Assembly: GCA_034440615.1 (NCBI GenBank)
Contig: JAOTOM010005186.1
Location: 62,001 to 126,000, forward strand
Length of the DNA: 64,000 bases
Direction of reading: 5' to 3'
Source of the DNA: Ashinkailepas kermadecensis
Taxonomy: Eukaryota; Arthropoda; Thecostraca; Neolepadidae
Shown here piece after piece: positions 36,258 through 64,000 of this stretch. Position 1 is the stretch's first letter, and every line of letters starts with the position of its first letter. Under the pieces are notes generated by a model that worked only from the letters and a program-made list of their open reading frames with translations, made no database searches and was not told the DNA's origin. A program made the position numbers and the translations under genes.

Positions 36258-36861
36258 TTAATTTGATATGCTCTGATTTACCTGGATCTGCCGTGAACTG
36301 CGGCAGCGGCCCCAAACTCTAGAAGCGTCGCTGCGGTGTGAAGATAACGGGAACAACAAGGCACCATAATGGTGTTCAATACTGCTGTAGATATTGCCCC
36401 AGGCACCGTAATGGTGTTCGAAGAGGAGCGAAATCGCGGTACTGCATGCATGCTGCCAACGAGAACCTTCGACTCTGAGTTCCCGGGACAATATCTGCAG
36501 CCGTCGAGTTGCTACCACTTCTGTCCAGTTCGTCCAGTGGCATACCACTGTTATCCGCTGCACCCAGGCCCAGCAGGGACGGGGCAGAACCCTCCACCGC
36601 CGGCATCCGAGAGGGAAGGTGTCGGGGCTTGGGCTGCCATGCCGGTGCCGCACAGGGTCAGCTTCGGCCATGGGCAGCCGGTCTGGCGCCTACGTTGCTC
36701 AGTTCGAACTATCGGGGGGCCAGGGCAGCACCAGAAAGTGTCAGCCTCGTGTCTTGAAGAGCCGACAGGCACTGGAGAGGATCTGTCCAGACCCTCGAGC
36801 GGCTGTGCTGACCCCTACAACGGCTGTACCGGTAACCAAAGGAATTGGGTGCAAGTGTTAG
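36258..36861. other. GC-rich island, possible unassigned exon(s)
   Basis: This stretch is much richer in G+C and CpG than its surroundings, as the known exons in this window are. It is open in several frames on both strands. On the minus strand a good donor (GATCCAG|GTAAAT) ends an open frame at 36281. A Ser/Asp/Glu-rich minus frame (GLGAADNSGMPLDELDRSGS) also looks protein-like. A 42-bp tandem duplication (CACC.TAATGGTGTTC) sits at 36361-36421. No family was recognised. A CpG-rich promoter is the alternative. Confidence 0.35.
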
Positions 36862-36910
36862 GCAACGTGGATGTCGCTCATAGTGCATGTAGAAGAGTTA
36901 GGTGCGATTT

Positions 36911-36956
36911 CATACTCCATTAATAATGGAGTATGAAGCGTATAATTTATACGCTT
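36911..36956. repeat. Two abutting odd-length palindromes
   Basis: A 25-bp palindrome (arms CATACTCCATTA, centre a) is followed without a gap by a 21-bp palindrome (arms AAGCGTATAA, centre t). Both are perfect apart from the single central base. Confidence 0.96.
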
Positions 36957-39900
36957 ATTTTGTTCATCGGAGGCACTTGTAGAGCTGGCGGAGGTTTGCG
37001 TTGGAGATCATGATGAGGTCGCTTCTTCATCAGCTATATTTGAAAGTAAAGGAAGAACGAAGTTGCAACTGAATAAGTTAACCGATATCCCAGAACGTTT
37101 CCAACAATCACCGCGCGGTCCCGTCTGTCTCCGCGTGTCAAGCGGAGCTCGTCCTCACAATTTAGAACCCAGGCAACACGCTTATTCGCCGCTATCTATT
37201 CCGCATGTGGTTTGTCACCATCCTAAATTAGTGTAGTTATCCATTTTTAATGTAGGCTAATATCACATAATTTCTTCTTCCTTGCCGAAACTTTCACATC
37301 CCTCCCTATTCACACCCTACTCACTCTCACTTGACGTTTGCGCTTGACCCCGGCCATATTTCGCTGCTTGGAAGTGGCACTGGTGGTGCCAGCAGTTTTT
37401 CTGGTGAAGTGTCGATTTTAACCGCGCACATCCACCGAACTCCACTGATCTGGTTACTGCTCCCTATATTGGTTTGCAACCGTAGAACACCGCACTACCC
37501 GCGATTTTGTGTCAATCTGCACTTTAATATTTCAGATCTCCCACTTGTATTTAACTGAAATTATCTGCTGTGCTAACTGAATGGAGATGCAGATAATCTA
37601 TGAATGAATCAACACCGAGTAAATGAGCAAAACGGCCTAGTGACAGTTAAACACCTATTACACTCATCTTTCATGGGGAAATGTTTGCAATAAATAATAT
37701 ACTTTTCGTGGGCAAAAAGACCTATCAGCAACCTTCTTCAGATCATGTCAAGGCAACAGCCTTCAAAGTGACCTAACTGCATATGTATTTGTGTTGCAAT
37801 TCGTGCGAACCTAGATATCTGCAACAGCTATAGCCTTATAGCTTCCATACATGTATTCCACACATGTAGCTTCTCACATGCATGCAGGATTGAAGAAGAA
37901 AAAATTGTGGACTATTTTTATCTGTTAACCTGCACAGTCTGGGGATCCCCCCCCCCTTGTTTTCTGCTGGTGGCGAGGAGCAGCGCGCCATAATTTCCAT
38001 ACCTTTTTCCACATCAATTTCACACATGCAGAAATGTTGGGGTCAGGTCATCCACGGTCACCGAGTTAGTCAAGGTCAAGTGAGGTCACCTCCAAGGAGT
38101 TCAACTAGGCATCACGTGGGTATTTAATGGGTAAATATATTTGAATGAAACTTTCAGCATCTGCTTATCTTTAGGGACGCAATAAACCGGACCAGAGGAA
38201 TTTGTGATTTTTTTCATTTGCAATGACTTATTTGTTTTTCATATGTGCCCATCACAGCTAAAATCGAGGTATCTGGCTACTTTTACTTTTATGGCTACTT
38301 GTATGAGGCTAGGTTTACTTCAAACGTTTCTGGGTGCACTCTAACCACTAGAAATCGTAAAACAAAAATAGAAGAAAAAGATTTGGAAAAAACGTTTTTT
38401 TTTGTGTTTTGGGTGGCAAACATTTTGGGACCATGGTCGAATTCGCTTTCCTTTTCCGATTCAAAGTAAGTTTTGTTTAAAAAATATTCCCCAAAATGAA
38501 TGCCCCAGAGCATTGCAACATTATGTCAATTGTGAACTCATGAGCCCCCTAGTGACGTCACTTTTTGAGGGGAGAAAATGTTGGTGTGGGTTTGGGCCCT
38601 ACTCGTCCAGCGCTTTCCGATGACACCTCTTTCGTTTTCGTGCGACGCTTAGTTTGGATATTAGAGGTGGCATATAGCGACCCACCTCCCCTAGATGGGA
38701 TGTCAGGATCTGACCGGAAAGACCAGTTAAAGTGGTGTTCAAATGTTACCCGAACACGTGCAAACTTGATACCACCGGTAAGAACTCGTACCAAGCGATG
38801 TTCATACTCTAAATTGGGCAATTTTACCATCGGATCTGACATCCTTGATCAGAACTGCACGTTTGAAAAATATACTATTCAATCCCACGAACGAAGTGTG
38901 ACAATCTGATAAAACAGTCACAAGAGCATGACCAGGACTCTGAAGGGAATCTGACTCCTGAACCTGAAGTGACTCTGGCCTGAAGCGACCCCGACCACCA
39001 GCTGATTTGCCTGACATACTCTAATTCTCAAGCTCTCATTCCACTAATTAGGCACCTAAAGACCGGACGCAAGTGGTGCAAGGTTGCACTTTGAGCCTTT
39101 CAAAATCATTTCTAACATCGACCATCCAAATTAGGGGAAATTTATTTTCATATCAATTTCATAATGACAGGGTTTTGAAGTCCTGACAACGTCCTACTTC
39201 ACCATGTGACCAGATGCTACCTATGTATGATCGGTTCTTCCCCATATAAGGTCATATTGGAGGCGCAATTTTGGTAAAATTTATTCCCCCCAAAAAACGT
39301 TCCATTAAAAGGATAAGTGCACTGAGAAGTATTTTAATGGTGTCAGTATATCACAGCAGGTGCATTATGCATTTTCAGTATGACATGTTTTTACAATTAT
39401 GCATGCATCATACATGGCAGTAAGAAAATGAATTTTCCTGATGATGGTGGAACAACTTTTCCTTTGTGAACCGAGGTAGTGCCAACTGATGGTAAGCTTT
39501 TTTATTTAAAATTGTTCTATAACTCTTTTTAGATTACCAATTTTTTATTTATCTGCAAGATACAGTTATCAAGACAATTCTAGTTAAACCAATATCAAAG
39601 ATTGCAAAAAAAAAGTGTAATATGATCTGTATTTCATTGCATGGAAGTACTTGTCCCTTTGCCGGTTTGGCTGGTTATTTGGGCTTAGGGGTGCATTGAC
39701 TGTGATGGTCATACAGCGCCCATCCCTTTGCAGGTTCATCAGTCCCTTCAGAGGGTTAAAGGTCAAATTGCAGAGCCATTCGTCCCGCCAGCCGGTCTTT
39801 AGTGCGATCACACAGTTACCGTTACCGCCACAGGTTTGCCTGTGCATTGTGCATAGCACCTGTTAGACACCTTTCTAAAATCTGGATTTATTTCTGAAGT

Positions 39901-41671
39901 CTGTTGACTTGGAGTTTTGATCCAGAGACTAGAGGTCCGGTGTCGCAAAAATATGGGAAAAATTAGTTTTGCCAGTAGCTTTACTTGATTTTAACTGGTT
40001 AGAACCATGCAAAGCAGGACAAAACTCAACCCAAGGGAAGTTATTTGTAACATTTTTGCACGTAAACAACACATGATAAATAATCTGCATGCTTGTCACA
40101 ACAAATTGCATACCTAAGAATCAGATAATTGGGCAAATGTATCCAATACATACCTAATACTACCATATCGTTACCATATTGTGTTGGAAATTGTATTGGC
40201 CCATCTTCTTCCATTTTTCCTATTAGTCCAATATCTCGTCATTTAGCTCTGGGCTGGTAACCATCTTGTTGCATGCCAGTTCCCATCCAGAAATTGCTCG
40301 AATGCAGGTTGCAAAGCAGCAGTGCCAACATCCAGAAAGATAGTTATATTTCGACATAGCTCAGATGCGTTGTCCATCTTGTTCTTGAGTAGCCTTAGCT
40401 ATTCTTCGACCAAATATGTTCTTTCGTGATGCGAAATAGGTAAGATAAAGACATCCGTGTTCTCCGGCCCCTTTCCTGCCAGCTATTAAACATAGAGGTG
40501 TATATTTCTCTTGACTCCAGGGGTGAGTGGGCTGTGCTACAAAGGATGTCCTCTGACTGGCAGAATAACTAACCAAGAATGAAAAGGGCACTAGTTTGGA
40601 GCTCCTGTAAGCTTCTCTATTCACTTGTATGTGGTTTTAGTGATATCATAGTTATTGTGCATATAATTTTTTCTTTCCACATTGAAAGTTCGGTGAATTT
40701 TGTTTTGATTTCAGGGTTTGCTAGCCTATCCAGTCTATGTCCTGTCTGAGATTTTCCACCTCAAAGCTTGTTTTGTTTGTTGTTCTCATTTTCTAATTAT
40801 TTTTAATCACACTGGTTACACCTCATTGTTAACTCCAATAGCCATCGGAATTTTTAGGACCCATCTGTGCAGGGAGAGTAGAGAATGCGTAGATGAGAAA
40901 CAGACCAGATAATATGATAAGTATGGTCATGACATATGGATTTGTAAATGACATGCTTTTTTAGCTCACAATTATTGTCATGCTAGCTGAAATTGTGCTT
41001 TGTCCACTTTCATGACAAAAGAGTGCACAAATGGTTTTGTCCGGTTGATTTTAACCATTGTTGAAATTGGTTCAGGCCATTAACTGCAATGCCTACTCCA
41101 TGATTGACCAAAATTTGAAGGTGATTATTTTGCACAGTATATTTATATTTATTTTTGTTTTGAATGTGGTCTTCTAAATGAACATTTCCACGAACTGAAC
41201 CGAAAACATATAATGGTGTAATTTGATTTACACCAAAAACGTATAGTTTCATAGTTTCCAAATCATACCATGCTAATAATCATACCCTAGATGAAATCAA
41301 GGTTTCAGCGAGAGATTCGTGAGCTGAAATACTTGAACTATGGTTTCGGTAAAGCCCTGTCCTTCTGATGCCCTCCAAAAGGAAAAGAAAATATAACCAA
41401 GAAGCTGAACATTCAATGATTGTATGGTTTTGGGTTTTCCATGGACATTATCATTAATTTTTGTTTTGAATTTGTGATTGCTCCTGTAATGCAAGAATTG
41501 GTGGCTTGAAGTGCTGTATAGTTCACCACAGTTGGCGACCTTTTCCTGGTAATGACTCGTAGCAAGCACCCACAGCCCTCTCATTCCACTGTCGTTGCAT
41601 ATCTTATTGTTCGGTCCTCATTATGATAATAGGTGTTGTGCATCATGTGACAACAAGTGTGACTTCAACAG
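36957..41671. other. Intergenic stretch before the DMTF1-like gene
   Basis: Contains dispersed repeat copy A (38036-38345) and a tiny GGGCGC element (39668-39724). Any 5'-UTR exons of the DMTF1-like gene would be here but cannot be read from sequence. Confidence 0.5.
38036..38345 (+). repeat. Dispersed repeat pair, copy A
   Basis: It shares gtcaggtcatccacggtcac, atatttgaatg.aactttcag and caccagaggaatt-type blocks in the same order with 42420-42720. Divergence is about one base in five. No coding sense. Confidence 0.75.
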
Positions 41672-60172
<18,501 letters not shown>

Positions 60173-60272
60173 GTGAGTTTTAGTGTCCAACACACCAATA
60201 ATTGTCACGTTCTGATTATGCCTGGTCTGGAACATGCTCGACTCGTCATCATGGAAAAGTAGGTTATGTATA

Positions 60273-60449
<177 letters not shown>

Positions 60450-61428
60450 TATATCGTTGAGCATCCACATGTGTAGCAGTGACTATTACGCCCAGAGTGA
60501 AGCTGATCAAGCTACAACAAAGAAAGGATACTACATCACACTGTCACACAATTCTCCCGCAGAGAAGCACCTTCAGCTTTGCACTGAAAACACCCATCGC
60601 CGTTAGCGCAAATTCAGCAGGAAATGCATCTGTCCGCAGTCGGGCATGGCATTGGAACGGACGTTTTCCAGCACGTGAGCACGTGTACGTGACCGTACTA
60701 CCACTAACTCATTACCCCTCATAGTGTGCACCTCTCGCCGCGCACTATTGAGCTCGAGCTGGCGCGCAAGACCCACTGGCTCGCCGGTCAGTAAGTTCTC
60801 GTGCAGCAGACGAAGAGTCTGAAATCTAGGAGACGGCAGAAAGTCACGAAGCCAAGGTTCCTTCGCAGATGCGACACACGATCACACCCGCGAGATTCAC
60901 AAATCACACGAACGCTGAAGCTAAATAAGTGTCTGCAACCTGACGTTCGCTTTGCTGTCATTACCGTAAACAGTGAAACATTATCTAAACTGTGGCAGAA
61001 CAACGCAAATATCAGTGTCACTCTATCAATGTGTCGGCAAACTGGACGCTCTGGGCATTGCCGTGCAACTAAGCTGAGAAACAAAATGCACGCATGCCAT
61101 GGAGCGCAAGTTTTCGAAGAAAATGCATGATCGATTCTATCAAAATACTTGCTCAGATCGATTAGGCAAAGTATTGACAGTTCTCGTTGGTCGGTGGCGT
61201 TGATAATTATGTCATAATTCTGTCAGAAGCACTGACTAGAAGACTGACTAGTCTTGTTGGAATGCTGTGGACGAAACCCATGCTGTGAACCCATGCTGTG
61301 AATTCCTTGGGTGTCCGTGAGCTTGATTTGCAGACGATTCGACTGAACCATTGTTAGTTGGCAGGCGCCCTGGTGTCCCAGTGTGACAGTCCTAGCCTTC
61401 GGCAGAGACGCTGGCGGGTCTGGTGCAG

Positions 61429-61522
61429 ATGGCATCGCACGGTGTCGTGGAGCTGCAGCTGGATGCTGAAGCTGAGGATCAGGCGCAGGCCGAGTCTGAC
61501 GCGGATGTCGGCTGGAGCAGGT
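61429..61522 (+). CDS. Possible later exon of the DMTF1-like gene
   Basis: Inside a GC-rich island the acceptor gtctggtgcag precedes an acidic reading frame (MASHGVVELQLDAEAEDQAQ...). A GTGAGT donor follows at 61523. It faintly recalls the HVQIRVARLEDN region that follows the Myb repeats in DMTF1. Phase with exon 9 would need an intervening exon that was not found. The island is open in several frames, so this is only a candidate. Confidence 0.3.
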
Positions 61523-61653
61523 GTGAGTCGGCGGAGACGGCCGCGTTGTCGCCGCCTTGCGCCGCTCCGCAGCCGCTCATCCCGCCTGGCGCGTGTGTTT
61601 TCGTCGACCAACAGGGCAGAGGTCAGCGCCCGCACGACCCTAGTGTTTGACTC

Positions 61654-63599
61654 ATGTCCGTGCCATCTCAACCAGTCGATAACACTCAGATCAGCGATGT
61701 TTCTAAAACTCTGTGTATGCGTTCTCGGAAGTTCTGAGCATGACTTGAAGTAATGAGCTGTTGGAATAAGGTTTTTGTTTTGCTATGTCTTGCTTTGTTT
61801 GGTTTGTTTTGCTTTGCTCAATTTTGAGTTATGTAGTTGTAGATTCGAAATGTCCATATAAGACACTAGATACTGACAATCGATTAATATTATTATACAC
61901 GCTATTGAAAGAGTTGAAAATTAAGTTCATTTCTGTGTATTTTTTGGGACATACTAGTTTTCTATTTAATGCTGTGAAAAACGTCATTCTTCAAAATTTA
62001 AATAACAATGACTGGGATTTTCGGCATACTTTACCACATAATAATCAAGGTTATAGTGTTTTCCCTTTGTGCGCCACCATTCCACATACACATAATTGTG
62101 GTCAGATTGTTTTGGCATACAGTAGTGAGCATAGGTGTTGGTTTCTCAAAATTATTGGGGGGGGGTCAAAATACATGAAGGGAATGGGCAGGCCCAACTG
62201 GATTGGGGGGCACACTCCATAGGGTCCCATGTTAAAGTTGAAATTATTGGGGGGGGGGCAAAGCCAACATTGAGGGGGCACTTACCCACTCAAAAGTATA
62301 TAAAACAACACCCCTGGTGGTGAGCTGCGTCTGCCCACCTGCTCGTCCCTGCTCGTTCAGCGACCCTAATGACGACTGTACTGGCACTGCTCATTCCAGT
62401 ACAGGGCGCCAGTCGAGGCGTTGGACGAGTGGGAACAAGAAACATGATTTCCAGCTGTACTCATCGGGTCTGGTGTGATTTTCGGAATTTAGCACTTTTG
62501 AATTTCGAATAAGTGCGGCAGATTTCGTCGCTTTTGTTCACGCCATGTTATGGGGAAATCGAACGATATGTTGTCGTGATTTCGTGGTCCTTGTCCTCAT
62601 AGCTGGTGGCTTGGTACAGTGCACGAAAATAGTTCTCAGAACAGATGTCCGAGGGCGATGAAGAATTTGTTTTTACTAGTTTTTTTTCTATCTAGCACTA
62701 GTTGAAAAAAATCCACAAGCTCTGGTGAACCACTAGCTGAAAAGTACTAGTTGAAGCATTGCCAGCTGTGCTGTAGCACCAGCTGAATCGTCCAAATGTC
62801 ACTGGCTCTACGGGATCGATTGTGGCTGGGAAGGGCGGGCGGACCAGGACCCCAAAACTCTTCGTGACCAGGGTGTCAGAATGAAATATTATCCCTGAAA
62901 ATATTAAGTCTGAGTGGAACATTCTGAAAACTGAAAGAGTGACACATTCTCGAATGTAGTGTGTGTGGTATTGTGGTATTCAAAGCCTTTGTCTTTGATG
63001 ATATAGTGCAATGTAATGATAGCTAATTTATGCTTCTATGTATGCATACTTTTTGCATTTATCATGCAGTTTCCGGTTCTTATTCTTCATATGCAGAAAA
63101 GTTGGCATGCAAAAATACTTGTGAAATGACCAGGTAGGAGTGGAAGATGATCATTGGCTGAGTGCCATTTCCCATCTCAGTAGTTATGTATGGGTTTCTT
63201 TGGGGCATGGCTGAAGATCCTGGGTGGGTCGGGGGGAGGGGGTAGTAGACCGGGCCCCCTGGGTTTGGTATCCTGTTAATGTTAAGTTGTCATTTCCCCT
63301 ATTCAATCTGAAAAATGTCTTGAAAATAACGACTTCGGCCTCCCCTGGCTTCGTGAGAGATCTCCAGGCCTGATTAGGATCTACCAGTCGGACGCCCTCG
63401 GAGTTTGTCGCAGGGGCGGCTGCACTTGGGAAGATGCTCCTCAGAGGCGCCGTACTCACGTAAATCTGGCCCATCTCCAACTATGTCTCCGAGGTTTGGA
63501 TCGCTTGAGACGATTGTCGATCCACCCACGTTCAGCCGCACTTATATCCGGTACCCGTCTGTTCATGCCGTGTGTACTTATAAAGCAATCCAGTCATAA
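61654..63599. other. Right-hand stretch, no assigned exon
   Basis: AT-rich to 62150, then two G-run repeats (62150-62310). GC-richer pieces at 62390-62420 and 63240-63460 have short open frames, but none was recognised as DMTF1 C-terminus. Confidence 0.45.
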
Positions 63600-63661
63600 A
63601 GAGGGCGCGAATTATCAACTCTGGTTGAAGCGCCCTAAAGCCCAAATAACTAACTAACTAA
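63600..63661 (-). repeat. Tiny GGGCGC...GCGCCC dispersed element (family of about twelve)
   Basis: A ~55-75-bp element: tagttagttatttgggcttt, agggcgc, gactac.ggtcat and tgcgcc. Plus-orientation or partial copies are near 343, 762, 2430, 5921, 8170, 17708, 24180 and 39668. Copies reading the other way are near 20157, 44183, 59625 and 63600. The inner part can fold through its inverted ends. It is probably a SINE tail or a tiny MITE. Confidence 0.75.
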
Positions 63662-63837
63662 CCAGTCATAAAGTGTTCATACTTAGTAAGAGCCACGGGG
63701 TGCCAACCCGGGTTAGGCTTGTGAAGTAAAGATACTATAAGCCTGACAAAAAGATACTCAACATCCTAACCAATGCTATATCATAAATTATAAAGAAGCT
63801 ATCTACCAACATCTTACCCACCAATCTACCTCCTAGC

Positions 63838-63861
63838 ATCCATCCATCCATCCATCCATCT
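63838..63861. repeat. (ATCC)n microsatellite
   Basis: Six ATCC units within a stretch of tacc/catcc-rich sequence. Confidence 0.9.
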
Positions 63862-63941
63862 CTAATTATAACTCCAAAACAAGTTTCTCCAACGTACAAA
63901 AACTTGTCCATCCGTATTTAAATACATTCAATGGGGCATGG

Positions 63942-63990
63942 ATCAATGGAATAGGCCGCCCCACATCAGCAGGCGGCCTATTCCATTGAT
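63942..63990. repeat. Perfect 19-bp hairpin at the right edge
   Basis: Arms ATCAATGGAATAGGCCGCC and its complement around the 11-nt loop ccacatcagca. The window ends 10 bp later, so it may belong to a longer inverted repeat. Confidence 0.95.
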
Positions 63991-64000
63991 AAATCGCCCT

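Noticed and set aside
60479..60606. Next DMTF1-like exon ([16 protein letters not shown]...)
   Set aside because: Phase would fit exon 9, but there is no usable donor soon after and no convincing similarity to the DMTF1 sequence that should follow.
63240..63460. Minus-strand frame with LVDPNQAWRSLTKPGEAEVV
   Set aside because: Protein-like composition but no recognised family, and no reliable exon borders on both sides.

Overview
This is a window of animal nuclear DNA. It holds split genes with GT-AG introns, protein-coding exons that are visibly richer in G+C than the AT-rich introns, tRNA-derived SINEs, DNA-transposon remnants and very long microsatellites. Scattered AGGTTAGG-type runs and the overall style fit a protostome, perhaps an arthropod, but nothing in the sequence fixes the phylum. 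Three genes were recognised by aligning exon translations with remembered vertebrate proteins, and a fourth by its domain. Exon borders come from alignment, GT/AG sites and phase arithmetic, not from transcripts.

Minus strand, right to left. A single-exon rhodanese-domain protein (22587-22075) comes first. Next is a four-exon stretch of a UPF0669/C6orf120-like secreted protein (20400-15988, signal-peptide exon not found). Ten exons of the DNA-repair nuclease subunit XPF/ERCC4 follow (15855-2114); the C-terminal HhH exon(s) lie beyond the left edge. The UPF0669 stop and the ERCC4 start are only 132 bp apart on the same strand.

Plus strand: from 41672, nine in-phase exons of a DMTF1-like (cyclin-D-binding Myb-like) transcription factor run to 60172. 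Together they encode an N-terminal region and the Myb-type DNA-binding repeats; the 3' exons are not securely placed.

Middle (22.6-41.6 kb): no secure gene. It holds a block of ~1.1-kb dispersed repeats (three copies, two of them inverted to each other, one carrying a TIR element and a nested SINE), a degenerate ~25-30-bp array at 35.2-36.2 kb, and a GC-rich island at 36.26-36.86 kb that may hold an unassigned exon.

The most striking feature is that minisatellites repeatedly start at exon-intron borders. At eight splice sites in three unrelated genes, a tandem array begins at the splice site, and in six of them the repeat unit itself carries a copy of the exon end and its splice signal (ERCC4 exon 8 and exon 10 donors; UPF0669 exon B acceptor, exon C acceptor and exon C donor; DMTF1 exon 3 acceptor, exon 4 acceptor and exon 4 donor). 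Other notable items are a 2.5-kb hAT-like element with an 8-bp target duplication and 18-bp perfect inverted repeats, a SINE family whose conserved core is joined to two different tRNA heads, two loci with paired palindromes, and a series of related pentanucleotide satellites inside a DMTF1 intron.
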